From: Paramagnetospirillum marisnigri
Lineage (GTDB): Bacteria; Pseudomonadota; Alphaproteobacteria; Rhodospirillales; Magnetospirillaceae
Assembly (NCBI RefSeq): GCF_001650715.1
Contig: NZ_LWQT01000039.1
Span: 1-64,000 of the forward strand
Direction: 5' to 3'
Length of the DNA: 64,000 bases
Shown here: piece after piece, positions 1 through 8,556 of the stretch
How positions within the stretch are numbered: position 1 is the first letter of the stretch
How the letters are laid out: each line of letters opens with the position of its first letter
Position numbers and translations under genes: made by a program
Notes under the pieces: generated by a model
The model's input: only the letters and a program-made list of their open reading frames with translations
Databases searched by the model: none
What the model was told of the DNA's origin: nothing

Positions 1-300
1 AAACAGACCCGGAAACGCCGATCAACCGCAATTCACGCCCGGAACAACTCTCAAACCGTCAGAATGAAGAGGTTTCCGGAGGTGCCCAGTTTTTCAAGCT
101 CCATGACGCCTCAACCTCCAATCCTAGAACGCTCATATATGATAACACTGATCCACAATATTTCAATGGATGCACAGTGGGAAAAGCAGCGTTTTTCTGC
201 TTTTCAGTCAGAAGAACACTGATCTTGGTGTTATTCCCTATGCGCTTATTTCCAAACGATACGGGCCGCATCCTTGGGATGCGGCCCGTCTTCGGTTGGG
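1..300. other. Intergenic region, no gene recognised
   Basis: This stretch lies beyond the 3' end of dxs and is less GC-rich than its surroundings. I see no convincing coding sequence; the short open frames have no recognisable protein features. It holds a perfect 9-bp inverted repeat at 181-189/197-205 (GAAAAGCAG/CTGCTTTTC, T-rich loop) and the strong GC-rich hairpin at 261-289, listed separately. Whatever lies left of position 1 cannot be judged. Confidence 0.5.
261..289 (-). terminator. Hairpin terminator after dxs
   Basis: A perfect 13-bp inverted repeat (261-273 with 277-289, 3-nt loop) lies 12 bases past the dxs stop codon. On the minus strand it is followed by a moderately T-rich run rather than a strict U-tract. 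Its position at the end of the xseB-ispA-dxs operon makes it the likely transcription terminator. Confidence 0.65.
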
Positions 301-2229
301 TCAGGCGGGAATGGCGGCTTTCGCTTCGCCCAGGGCCTCAAGGGCACTGGCGAGAATTCCCGAGGCGTTGAGACCGATCGTCTCGTACTGGGTATTGGGG
401 GCGTCGTGCTCGACGAAATAGTCGGGCAGCATCAGCGGCCGCACCTTGAGGCCGTTGTCCAGGGCGCCCCGGGCGGCCAGCAGGGTCAGGACATGGCTGC
501 CGAAGCCGCCGACCGAGCCCTCCTCGACGGTGACCAGGACCTCATGGTCACGGGCAAGGCGCAGGATCAGCTCCTCGTCCAGCGGCTTCATGAAGCGGGC
601 ATCGGCCACGGTGGGCGCCAGACCACGCGCCGCCAGTTCCTCGGCCGCCTTCAGGCACTCGGCCAGACGGGTGCCGAGCGACAGGATGGCGATGCGCGAA
701 CCCTCGCGGACGATGCGGCCCTTGCCGATGGGCATGATGGTGCCGCGCTCGGGCAGTTCAACGCCGACGCCCTCGCCACGGGGATAGCGGAAGGCAGAAG
801 GGCGGTCGTTGATGCTGACGGCGGTGGCCACCGCATGCATCAGTTCGGCTTCGTCCGACGGGCACATGATGACGATGTCCGGCAGGCAGCCCAGGAAGGC
901 CATGTCATAGGCGCCGGCATGGGTGGCGCCATCGGCGCCCACCAGACCGGCGCGGTCGATGGCGAAGCGCACGGGAAGCCTCTGCAGCACCACGTCGTGC
1001 TGGACCTGATCATAGGCGCGCTGCAGGAACGAGGAATAGATGGCGCAGAACGGTTTGAAGCCCTCGCAGGCCAGACCGGCCGAGAAAGTCACCGCGTGCT
1101 GCTCGGCGATGCCCACGTCGAAGCAGCGGGCGGGGAAGCGATCGCCGAACTTGTCCAGGCCGGTTCCGGCGGGCATGGCGGCGGTAACCGCCACGATGCG
1201 GTCGTCCTTTTCCGCCTCGGCCAGCAGGGCCTTGGAGAATACCGATGTGTAGCTGGGGGCGTTGGCCTTGGGCTTGTCCAACTGGCCGGTCAGCACATCG
1301 AAGCGACCGACGCCGTGATACTTGTCGGCGGCAGCCTCGGCGGGGGGATAGCCCTTGCCCTTCTTGGTGATGACGTGGATCAGGACCGGCTTGGTATCCT
1401 CGGATTCGCGGACATTTTTCAACACCGGCAGCAGATGGTCGAAATTATGGCCATCGATGGGACCGACGTAATAGAAGCCCATCTCCTCGAACAAGGTGCC
1501 GCCGCCCGAGACCATGCCACGGGCGTATTCCTCGGCCCGGCCCACCGCGCGCTCCAGCGGCGGCGGCAGCAGATGGGCCAGATCCTTGGCGAAATGGCGC
1601 AGCGAGTGATAGGACGGCGACGACAGCAGCCGCGACAGATAGGCGCTCATGGCGCCTACCGGCGGCGCGATGGACATGTCGTTGTCGTTGAGGATCACCA
1701 CCAGGCGCGACCCCAGCGCCCCGGCATTGTTCATGGCCTCATAGGCCTGGCCGGCGCTCATGGCGCCGTCGCCGATCACGGCGATGACGTTGAAATTGTC
1801 GTCCTTGAGGTCGCGGCCCGCCGCCATGCCCAGCGCCGCCGAGATGGAGGTGGAGGAGTGACCGGCGCCGAAGGGGTCGTACTGGCTTTCCGAACGGCGG
1901 GTAAAGCCGGACAGGCCGCCGCCCTGGCGCATAGTCATCATGCGGTCCTTGCGGCCGGTCAGGATCTTGTGGGGATAGGCCTGATGGCCCACGTCCCAGA
2001 TCAGCTTGTCCCTCGGGGTGTCGAAGACGTAGTGCAGCGCCACCGTCAGTTCGGCGACACCGAGACCGGCGCCGAGATGGCCACCGGTAAAAGACACCGA
2101 TTGGATCATGGCCTGACGCACTTCGTGGGTCAGTTGCTCCAGTTCCTCGACAGAGAAACTGCGGAAATCTGCCGGATTGGAAATGCGGTCCAGCAGGGGG
2201 GCCTTGGGCTTGGGCGGTGGGCGAGTCAT
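301..2229 (-). CDS. dxs: 1-deoxy-D-xylulose-5-phosphate synthase
   Basis: Dxs is a thiamine-diphosphate enzyme that condenses pyruvate and glyceraldehyde-3-phosphate to DXP, the first step of the MEP isoprenoid pathway and a precursor source for thiamine and pyridoxal. The 642-residue length is normal. Visible family features are the [14 protein letters not shown] segment, the ThDP/metal motif starting GDGAMSAG at about residue 153, and the transketolase-like central and C-terminal domains (for example [15 protein letters not shown]). The start [16 protein letters not shown] fits family N-termini. It is the last gene of an operon, 14 bases after ispA, so DXP synthesis and farnesyl diphosphate synthesis are expressed together, as in many alphaproteobacteria. 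A hairpin terminator follows. Confidence 0.98.
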   Translation of the reverse strand: MTRPPPKPKAPLLDRISNPADFRSFSVEELEQLTHEVRQAMIQSVSFTGGHLGAGLGVAELTVALHYVFDTPRDKLIWDVGHQAYPHKILTGRKDRMMTMRQGGGLSGFTRRSESQYDPFGAGHSSTSISAALGMAAGRDLKDDNFNVIAVIGDGAMSAGQAYEAMNNAGALGSRLVVILNDNDMSIAPPVGAMSAYLSRLLSSPSYHSLRHFAKDLAHLLPPPLERAVGRAEEYARGMVSGGGTLFEEMGFYYVGPIDGHNFDHLLPVLKNVRESEDTKPVLIHVITKKGKGYPPAEAAADKYHGVGRFDVLTGQLDKPKANAPSYTSVFSKALLAEAEKDDRIVAVTAAMPAGTGLDKFGDRFPARCFDVGIAEQHAVTFSAGLACEGFKPFCAIYSSFLQRAYDQVQHDVVLQRLPVRFAIDRAGLVGADGATHAGAYDMAFLGCLPDIVIMCPSDEAELMHAVATAVSINDRPSAFRYPRGEGVGVELPERGTIMPIGKGRIVREGSRIAILSLGTRLAECLKAAEELAARGLAPTVADARFMKPLDEELILRLARDHEVLVTVEEGSVGGFGSHVLTLLAARGALDNGLKVRPLMLPDYFVEHDAPNTQYETIGLNASGILASALEALGEAKAAIPA

Positions 2230-2243
2230 TGGAATTTGGTACC

Positions 2244-3173
2244 TTACGAACGGCGCTGAACGACGTAACGGGCGACGTCGCGCATCAGATCGGCCTTATC
2301 GCCGAATGGGTCGAGATGACGGCAAGCCTGGTCGGCCAGCATGGCGGCCTGGGCCTTGGCACGGTCCAGCCCCAACAAGGAGACAAAGGTTGCCTTGCCG
2401 GCGTCGGCATCCTTTTGGACAGCCTTGCCGACCTCAGCGGCATCGCCTTCCACGTCAAGAATGTCGTCGGCGATCTGGAAGGCCAGCCCAAGGTCGTGGG
2501 CATAGTTGCGCAGAGCCAGGCGAAGCTCGCCATGGGCCTTGCCCAGCACGGCGCCAGCCTCGCAGGAGAACGAGAACAGCCGTCCGGTCTTCAACTGCTG
2601 CAACCGGGTGATGCCGGCCACGTCCAGGTCCAGGGTGTGGGCCTGGAGGTCGATCATCTGGCCGCCCACCATGCCCTGGCCGCCGGAGGCATGGGCGAGG
2701 TCGGCCACCAGATCACAGCGCACGGCGGGGTCGGAATGGGTCGCGGGATTGGCCAGGACCTCGAAGGCCTTGGTCAGCAAGGCATCGCCCGCCAACAGGG
2801 CGGTGGCCTCGTCGAACTTCTTATGGCAGGTGGGACGGCCACGACGCAGATCGTCATCATCCATGCAGGGCAGGTCATCATGGACCAGCGAATAGCAGTG
2901 CACCATCTCGATGGCGCAGGCGACGCGGATGGCGGCGGTCTCGGCCACGTTGAACAGGCTGGCCGACTGCATCACCAGGAAGGGGCGCAGCCGCTTGCCG
3001 CCATCCAGGGTGGCATAGCGCATGGCTTCATGGACGCGGGCATCGGCGCTCTCGGGCACCGGCAGCAGGCGATCAAGCTCGGCATTGACGGAGCGGCTGA
3101 TGACGGTCAGGGCGTCGGCGAGGCGGGGAGAGAGCGGAGAATTGGTCAAGGATTTCACTCGGTTGTGGATCAC
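2244..3173 (-). CDS. ispA: Farnesyl diphosphate synthase (polyprenyl synthetase)
   Basis: This enzyme condenses isopentenyl and dimethylallyl/geranyl diphosphates to farnesyl diphosphate, feeding quinone, undecaprenyl and hopanoid synthesis. The 309-residue protein carries the first Asp-rich motif DDLPCMD at residues 99-105, directly followed by DDDLRRG, and the second Asp-rich motif DDILD near residue 236. Both bind the Mg-diphosphate substrates and both are intact. The GTG start overlaps the xseB stop (GTGA, 4 bases), indicating translational coupling. A second in-frame GTG five codons downstream (V6) cannot be excluded as the start. Operon order is xseB-ispA-dxs. Confidence 0.97.
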   Translation of the reverse strand: MIHNRVKSLTNSPLSPRLADALTVISRSVNAELDRLLPVPESADARVHEAMRYATLDGGKRLRPFLVMQSASLFNVAETAAIRVACAIEMVHCYSLVHDDLPCMDDDDLRRGRPTCHKKFDEATALLAGDALLTKAFEVLANPATHSDPAVRCDLVADLAHASGGQGMVGGQMIDLQAHTLDLDVAGITRLQQLKTGRLFSFSCEAGAVLGKAHGELRLALRNYAHDLGLAFQIADDILDVEGDAAEVGKAVQKDADAGKATFVSLLGLDRAKAQAAMLADQACRHLDPFGDKADLMRDVARYVVQRRS

Positions 3174-3418
3174 GCGATATCATCGGCGGTGGCCAGCGCC
3201 ACGCTTCCCTCCGGTCCCGACACGATTCGATCGACCCTGGCCCGGGCCTCCTCAAGTTTGGCGGCGCAGTGAAGCTTCAACTGCGCGCCGCGCTCATAGG
3301 CGGCGATGGCATCGTCCAGCTTGCCCCTTCCATCCTCGAGCTGGCGCACGATGCGGTCCAGTTCGGCCATGGCGTCCTCGAAGCTCAAGGCGGCGATATC
3401 GGGCGGCAGGTCTGCCAT
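3170..3418 (-). CDS. xseB: Exodeoxyribonuclease VII small subunit
   Basis: XseB is the small subunit of exonuclease VII; it binds XseA and is needed for degradation of single-stranded DNA. The 82-residue protein begins MADLPPDIAALSFEDAM and contains the typical segment with ELDRIVRQLEDG, followed by a long helix ending in a variable tail. I chose the ATG at 3418 because the longer open frame (to 3496) adds 26 residues absent from the family. First gene of the xseB-ispA-dxs operon, with 4-base overlap to ispA. The xseA partner is not in this window, which is usual. Confidence 0.93.
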   Translation of the reverse strand: MADLPPDIAALSFEDAMAELDRIVRQLEDGRGKLDDAIAAYERGAQLKLHCAAKLEEARARVDRIVSGPEGSVALATADDIA

Positions 3419-3521
3419 TTTGGTCCTGGTCGTGATGTCGGACTCCGACGAAGCGCGGAAGTTTACGGATGCGTCGCCGCAATGGCAAGCACCCATCCAC
3501 TGTACATAGGGCTGGTTCCGC

Positions 3522-4454
3522 CTAAAGTCCCATCAGGGCGCGCACATGCTCGCGCACGCTGACCGCCAGGGCGCGGAGGTCGTAGCCGCCCTCCAGAACC
3601 GAGACCACCCGATTTCCCGCGAATTCCGAGGCGACATCCAATAACTGGCGGGTGATCCAGCCGAAATCGGCGGTGGTCAGGCGCAAATGGGCCAGAGGGT
3701 CGGCGGCATGGGCGTCGAACCCCGCCGAGATGATCAGGAAGTCGGGCTGGAAGGCCCGTAGCTTGGGCAAGAGGATGTCGCTGAAGGCGACCCGGTAGTC
3801 CGCCGAGCCGGTGCCGGGCGGCAGCGGCACATTGACCATGATGCCGTCGCCGCCGGTTTCCTCGGGGAAGCCGGTATTGGGAAAGGCGTGCTCCTGGTGG
3901 GTGGAGGCATAGAAGGTGCCGGCCTCGTCCCACAGGATGTGCTGGGTGCCGTTGCCGTGATGGACGTCGAAATCCACCACCGCCACCCGCTTGAAGCCGT
4001 GGGCGTCGCGGGCGTGCAGGGCGGCGACGGCGGCATTGTTGAAAAAGCAGAAGCCCATGGCGGCGTCGCGCTCGGCATGGTGCCCGGGGGGGCGGACGGC
4101 GCAAAAAGCGTTGCGGGCCAGGCCCTTGGCCACGGCGTCCACCGCCGCTACGGCCCCCCCGGCGGCGCGCAAGGCGGCCTCGCCGGAATAGCGCGACAGA
4201 ATGGTGTCGGGGTCGAGGTGGTGGTGGCTGTCGCTGTTGGGGACCGAATCCAGCACATAGTCGATATGGCTGAGCGGGTGAGCCCGCATCAACTGTTCCA
4301 TGGTGGCATGCGGCGCTTCCTCGCGCGGCAGCGTCGAGAACTCCTCGGCCTCGAGGGCGGCCAGCACGGCCTTGATCCGATCGGCGCATTCGGGATGATA
4401 ATCGCCGGTATCGTGCTGAAGGCAGACCGGGTGCGTGAACAGCAATGTGGTCAT
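3522..4454 (-). CDS. Histone-deacetylase-family (AcuC/APAH-like) deacetylase
   Basis: A 310-residue zinc-dependent deacetylase of the arginase/HDAC fold. The active site is complete: RPPGHH (His125/His126, the charge-relay pair), DFDVHHGNGT (Asp161, Asp163, His165 region for zinc and substrate) and SAGFDAH near residue 248 (zinc Asp). The length is that of bacterial class II HDAC-like proteins. The substrate cannot be told from sequence: acetylpolyamine, acetyl-lysine or another acetylated small molecule. It is divergent from tlyA across 97 bases and sits 103 bases upstream of xseB on the same strand, so it may or may not be co-transcribed with the isoprenoid operon. Confidence 0.93.
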   Translation of the reverse strand: MTTLLFTHPVCLQHDTGDYHPECADRIKAVLAALEAEEFSTLPREEAPHATMEQLMRAHPLSHIDYVLDSVPNSDSHHHLDPDTILSRYSGEAALRAAGGAVAAVDAVAKGLARNAFCAVRPPGHHAERDAAMGFCFFNNAAVAALHARDAHGFKRVAVVDFDVHHGNGTQHILWDEAGTFYASTHQEHAFPNTGFPEETGGDGIMVNVPLPPGTGSADYRVAFSDILLPKLRAFQPDFLIISAGFDAHAADPLAHLRLTTADFGWITRQLLDVASEFAGNRVVSVLEGGYDLRALAVSVREHVRALMGL

Positions 4455-4551
4455 TGAAGTGTCGGACGTCCCATGGTTTTAAAATTTTGTTTATTGTCGG
4501 GGAACGTCGGCGCAATTTCCATCCCTGATTTCGCAAACGGATAATTCGAGA
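4455..4551. promoter_or_regulatory. Divergent promoter region (HDAC gene / tlyA)
   Basis: The 97-base gap between two divergent starts contains an A/T-rich core (TTTTAAAATTTTGTTTATTG around 4476-4495) in an otherwise GC-rich sequence. It must hold the 5' signals of tlyA and of the deacetylase gene. I could not assign -35/-10 boxes with confidence. Confidence 0.35.
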
Positions 4552-5313
4552 ATGGTGGCCAAGCTTCGGGTGGATCAATTGCTGGTGGATAGGGGGCTGG
4601 CCGAAAGCCGCTCGCGCGCCCAGGCCTTGGTCATGGCGGGGTTGGTCTATTCCGGCGATCGCCGCGTCGACAAGCCCGGCACCGCCCTGGCGGCGGATTG
4701 CGCCCTGGACTTGAAGGGCCAGGACCATCCCTGGGTATCGCGCGGCGGCCTGAAACTGGTCAAGGCGCTGGACGATTTCGCCATCGACCCGTCGGGCTGG
4801 GTGGCGGTGGATGTGGGGGCGTCCACCGGTGGCTTTACCGATGTGCTGCTCAGCCGGGGCGCGGCCAAGGTCTACGCGGTGGATGTGGGCCATGGGCAAC
4901 TGGCGTGGAAGCTGCGCATCGACGCCCGGGTGGTGGTGATGGAAAAGACCAATGCCCGCCATCTGACCTCCGAACAGCTTCCCGAGCCGCTGGACCTTGT
5001 TGTGTGCGACGCCAGCTTCATCGGGCTGGAGACGGTGCTGCCCGCCGCCCTGGCGCTGGTCCGTCCCGGCGGGCGGCTGGTGGCGCTGATCAAGCCGCAA
5101 TTTGAGGTGGGCAAGGGCAGGGTGGGCAAAGGCGGCGTGGTGCGCGAGCCCGAACTGCATGCCGAGGTCTGCGAGCGCATCCAGGCCTGGCTGTCCTCGC
5201 TGCCGGGCTGGATTGTGGACGGCATCACCGAAAGCCCCATCAAGGGGCCGGAGGGCAATGTGGAGTTCCTGATCATCGGACGCTTCGCCCCATGTGCTCC
5301 CGCTTCGAGCTGA
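4552..5313 (+). CDS. tlyA: TlyA-family 2'-O-ribose rRNA methyltransferase
   Basis: A 253-residue protein with an N-terminal S4 RNA-binding domain (about residues 4-65, LRVDQLLVDRGLAESRSRAQ) and an FtsJ/RrmJ-type SAM methyltransferase domain (motif I VDVGASTGGFTD from about residue 86; VVCDASFIGLETVLP; ALIKPQFEVG). TlyA methylates ribose 2'-OH of cytidines in ribosomal RNA in mycobacteria; alphaproteobacterial homologues are often labelled hemolysin A, but a direct haemolytic role is doubtful. The 3' end overlaps the following SRAP gene by 22 bases in another frame, so translation of the two is probably coupled. Confidence 0.92.
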   Translation: MVAKLRVDQLLVDRGLAESRSRAQALVMAGLVYSGDRRVDKPGTALAADCALDLKGQDHPWVSRGGLKLVKALDDFAIDPSGWVAVDVGASTGGFTDVLLSRGAAKVYAVDVGHGQLAWKLRIDARVVVMEKTNARHLTSEQLPEPLDLVVCDASFIGLETVLPAALALVRPGGRLVALIKPQFEVGKGRVGKGGVVREPELHAEVCERIQAWLSSLPGWIVDGITESPIKGPEGNVEFLIIGRFAPCAPASS

Positions 5314-5870
5314 ACCACCCCGCCCGCGAGGTGAGGACGCGATTCCATCTGTCGGAGCCGCCCATCCTGGCCCGGCCGGGCGAGACCCGCCCCACCGACA
5401 TGGCCCTGGTGATCGGCCCGCGCGGCGCGCGCCTGGCCCGCTGGGGCCTGCCGGTGGAGTGGGAGACACGGCCCCTGATCAACGCCCGGGCCGAGACCCT
5501 GGCCAGCCGTCCCACCTTCCGGCCACTGCTGGCGGGTGGGCGCGTCCTGGTTCCCGCCAGTTGGTGGTGGGAGTGGCGGGTCGAGGGCAAGCACCGGATC
5601 AAGACCCGGCTGTCGCCGGTCGACGGCCATATCCTCGCCCTGGCGGGTTTGTTCGACGGCGAGCGCTTCGTCATCGTCACTTGCGCCGCTTCCGAACAGA
5701 TATTCCCGCTGAATGACCGGATGCCGGTACTGCTCGGGGAGGATGCGGCGCGGGACTGGCTTGATCCGAAGACTCCAGCGGCGGCGGCCTCGCGGGGGTT
5801 GCTTCCATCGGAGATGGCGCTGGAATTGACCGCCGAGACGCCGCCCCCGGCCCAGGGCGATTTGTTTTAG
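5292..5870 (+). CDS. SOS response-associated peptidase (SRAP, YedK/HMCES-like) with an atypical active site
   Basis: The 192-residue protein matches the SRAP family, which crosslinks to abasic sites in single-stranded DNA through the amino-terminal Cys2. Here the protein starts MCSRFELN, so Cys2 is present although the usual third residue Gly is Ser. The conserved NARAETL motif (Asn64) and the active-site Glu in WWWEW (Glu94) are kept. The usual IHDRMP motif reads LNDRMP, so the catalytic His is Asn141. In characterised members that His helps form and reverse the thiazolidine crosslink, so this variant may crosslink but reverse poorly, or have lost activity. It overlaps tlyA by 22 bases and meets the convergent PAS-GGDEF-EAL gene by 4 bases. 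Confidence 0.88.
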   Translation: MCSRFELNHPAREVRTRFHLSEPPILARPGETRPTDMALVIGPRGARLARWGLPVEWETRPLINARAETLASRPTFRPLLAGGRVLVPASWWWEWRVEGKHRIKTRLSPVDGHILALAGLFDGERFVIVTCAASEQIFPLNDRMPVLLGEDAARDWLDPKTPAAAASRGLLPSEMALELTAETPPPAQGDLF

Positions 5871-8269
5871 CTCCGGTAGCTGATCATCCAGTCGCGCAGC
5901 TTCTCGGCCGGCATGGGCTGGGCATAGCGGAAGCCCTGCACCTTGATGCAGCCAGCGTCTCGCAGATGGGTTTCCTCGCCCTCGGTTTCGACGCCCTCGG
6001 CGACGATGGACATGTCCAGCGCGTCGGCGAGGCCGAGGATGGCCGAAACGATGGCGGCGTTGTCGCTCTGGCTGTTGACGTCGCGCACGAAGGAGCGGTC
6101 CACCTTGATGGTGGAGAGCGGCAGACGCTTGAGATAACTGAGGCTGGAATAGCCGGTGCCGAAATCATCCACCGACACCTGGATGCCGATTTCGCGCAGG
6201 CGGGTCAGCTGTTCGATGGCCTTTTCCGGCTCGGCCATGACCGTGCTTTCGGTCAGTTCGATTTCCAGCAGCGACGGTTCCACCTCGTATTGGCGCAACA
6301 GGTCCGAGATGCACTCCACCAGGGCGGTGTTGAGGAACTGGCGGCCCGAGACATTGACCGCCACCTTGATGGGGGGAATCCCGGCGGCGCGCCACGATGC
6401 CTGCTGGCGACAAGCTTCCTCCAGCACCCACCAACCGATCATGGAAATCAGGTTGGTTTCCTCGGCCACCGGGATGAACACGGTGGGCGAGACCAAGCCG
6501 CGTTCGGGGCAGTTCCAGCGGATCAAGGCCTCGACCCCGGTCATCAGTCCGGTCTGCAGGTCGATCTGCGGCTGGTAGTAAAGCTGGAATTCCGAGCGGA
6601 CCAGGGCGCGGCGCAGGGCCTCTTCCAGCTTCAGGCGGTCCAGCGCCTGATCATTCATGTCGGAATCGTAGAAGCAGAAGGTGTTGCGGCCTTTCTGCTT
6701 GGCCCGATACATGGCGGCATCGGCGTCCTTCATCAGGGAGGTGAAGTCATCGCCATCCTCGGGATACAGCGCGATGCCGATGCTGGCGCCCACATGCACC
6801 ACATGGCCCGACAACTCCACCGGCTCTTCCAGGGCGGCGGCGATCTTTTCAGCCACCTCCGCCAGTTCGCTGGTGCTCTGGAAATGGGTCAGAACCACCA
6901 CGAATTCGTCGCCGCCCAGCCTCGCCACCGTGTCGCTGCGCCGCAGGGTTTGGCGCAGGCGATCGGCCACAACCTTCAGCAACTGGTCGCCCGCCACATG
7001 GCCCAGGCTGTCATTGATGATCTTGAAGCGGTCAAGATCCAGGAACATCAGACCGATCTGGCGACGCTCGCGCCGCGCCAGCTCGATGGCGTGCAGGACC
7101 CGGTCTTCCAGCAGCAGACGGTTGGGCAACCCGGTCAGGGTGTCGTGGGTGGCCTGATGGACCAGCCGCAGTTCGGTTTCCTTGCGCTGGGTGATGTTTT
7201 CCTTCACCGCCAGGAAATGGGTGATCTCGCCTTCGTCGTCGCGGATGGGCGACAAGGTGGCGTATTCCCAGAACAAGGTGCCATCCTTGGCGCGGTTGCA
7301 CAACTCGCCTTGCCAGGTCGAGCCGTGGCCCAGCCGGTGCCACATGTCGCGATAGACCGTGTTGGGGGTCTCGCCCGATTTGAGCAGGCGCGGGTTGCGC
7401 CCCAGCACCTCGTCCTCGGAATAGCCCGACACCAGCACGAAGGCACGGTTGACATATTCGATGTTGCCCTTGGCATCGGTGATCATCACCGCCACGGGAG
7501 CCTGTTCCAGCGCGGTTTCCAGCTTGCGCAACTGCATGCGGCGCTGGTGGCTCTGGGTGACGTCGCGGCTGAACAGGGCAATACGCCGGATGCAGCCATC
7601 GGAATCCGCCACCGGATGCATATGGACATCGAACAGGCGATCGGCGACGGCGTCATGGCCCTCCACGGTCTCGCCCCGTTCCAGCACGCGGGCGGCACCA
7701 CGCCGCAACCGCTCGGCCACCGGGCCGGGCAGGCAGTCCCAGATCGAGCGTCCCACCAGATTCTCATGGCCGTCGCCGATAATGGCGGCAGCGGCGGCAT
7801 TCAGCGCCAGCACCGTGCCGGTCTCGTCCAACAGGGAAATGCCATCCACCGAGGAATCCAGCATGGTGCGGAACAGGGCCTTGCTGTCGCGCAAGGTGCG
7901 CTCGGCCTGCTTGCGCTTGCTGACGTCATAGATCCAGGCAAGGTTGACGTCCTCGCCGTTCAGGATGGCGGGACGGATGGTCAGAACCGACCAGAAGGGC
8001 GAGCCGTCGGCCCGGCGGAATTCCACGTCGGCGGCGTCGATCTCGCCGGCTTCCCGTAACTGGCGGACCACATCGTGGCGCTGGTGCTCGTCGGCGAAGT
8101 GGCGGCGCGCCGGAGCGCCGATGCACTGTTCACGCGGGATGCCGGTGATTTCGCAGAAACGACGGTTGACGAACACGACGACGCCGTCGCGGCGGCGCGA
8201 CACGGAAACCCCCACGGGGCTTTCGTCGAGGATGCCCAGGAAGTCGGTGATCTCGGCGGGAACGGACAT
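5867..8269 (-). CDS. PAS-PAS-PAS-GGDEF-EAL c-di-GMP signalling protein
   Basis: An 800-residue cytoplasmic sensor with three N-terminal PAS/PAC domains (about 5-120, 125-245, 250-370), a GGDEF domain (motif RLGGDEF, GGDEF at 452-456) and an EAL domain (GVEALIRW, EAL at 580-582; later DDFGTGYSSLSYLKRLP). GGDEF makes and EAL hydrolyses cyclic di-GMP; both signature motifs are intact, so either or both activities are possible and the net effect cannot be predicted. No transmembrane segment is visible. The PAS domains probably sense redox, gas or a small ligand, but the cofactor is not evident. It converges on the SRAP gene and is monocistronic. It is a plausible regulator of the surface adhesin genes nearby, but that is inference. 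Confidence 0.95.
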   Translation of the reverse strand: MSVPAEITDFLGILDESPVGVSVSRRRDGVVVFVNRRFCEITGIPREQCIGAPARRHFADEHQRHDVVRQLREAGEIDAADVEFRRADGSPFWSVLTIRPAILNGEDVNLAWIYDVSKRKQAERTLRDSKALFRTMLDSSVDGISLLDETGTVLALNAAAAAIIGDGHENLVGRSIWDCLPGPVAERLRRGAARVLERGETVEGHDAVADRLFDVHMHPVADSDGCIRRIALFSRDVTQSHQRRMQLRKLETALEQAPVAVMITDAKGNIEYVNRAFVLVSGYSEDEVLGRNPRLLKSGETPNTVYRDMWHRLGHGSTWQGELCNRAKDGTLFWEYATLSPIRDDEGEITHFLAVKENITQRKETELRLVHQATHDTLTGLPNRLLLEDRVLHAIELARRERRQIGLMFLDLDRFKIINDSLGHVAGDQLLKVVADRLRQTLRRSDTVARLGGDEFVVVLTHFQSTSELAEVAEKIAAALEEPVELSGHVVHVGASIGIALYPEDGDDFTSLMKDADAAMYRAKQKGRNTFCFYDSDMNDQALDRLKLEEALRRALVRSEFQLYYQPQIDLQTGLMTGVEALIRWNCPERGLVSPTVFIPVAEETNLISMIGWWVLEEACRQQASWRAAGIPPIKVAVNVSGRQFLNTALVECISDLLRQYEVEPSLLEIELTESTVMAEPEKAIEQLTRLREIGIQVSVDDFGTGYSSLSYLKRLPLSTIKVDRSFVRDVNSQSDNAAIVSAILGLADALDMSIVAEGVETEGEETHLRDAGCIKVQGFRYAQPMPAEKLRDWMISYRS

Positions 8270-8556
8270 GGATGGCGAATTAACCCGAGGCCCTTGCTCT
8301 TGTCAAACCTAGCCGAAAAATGACGAAGTGTCACGGGTGCGAAGTCGGTTGATCACTCGTTTGGCGCATGCCCCGAATGCGGGGGCGAGGGGAATGTCAT
8401 GCGGGACTACACTTGACCATGACCAATAGCGCACAAATTATCACTTTCACCGTTGTTTCTTTGAACTATGATCCGTCATCATCAAGGGCGGATATTTGAG
8501 GAATTGCGGCTGCTTATCCAGCATGGGCGGTCGGGAATGACCCAGGGGGGAGCTTC
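8270..8556. other. Intergenic region upstream of the outer-membrane factor gene
   Basis: 287 bases between divergent genes. It holds 5' signals for the PAS-GGDEF-EAL gene (minus) and the NodT-type lipoprotein gene (plus), including the candidate promoter at 8413-8441, and a small GC hairpin (GCCCC/GGGGC) around 8370-8385. No coding sequence is recognised. Confidence 0.5.
8413..8441 (+). promoter_or_regulatory. Candidate sigma70-type promoter
   Basis: TTGACC (8413-8418), a 17-base spacer and AATTAT (8436-8441) approximate the -35/-10 consensus in the otherwise gene-free stretch ahead of the outer-membrane factor gene at 8557. It would give an untranslated leader of roughly 110 bases. Based on motif match and spacing only. 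Confidence 0.4.

Noticed and set aside
274-2259. Long plus-strand open frame opposite dxs
   Set aside because: It is the mirror of dxs codon usage; the minus strand encodes a complete, recognisable enzyme.
3463-5469. Minus-strand frame of 668 codons across the deacetylase and tlyA
   Set aside because: It crosses two well-supported genes in the wrong frame or strand and has no family features; composition is that of an antisense shadow.
5966-8059. Plus-strand frame of 697 codons opposite the PAS-GGDEF-EAL gene
   Set aside because: Low-complexity Gly/His/Gln-rich translation; the other strand has intact PAS, GGDEF and EAL motifs.
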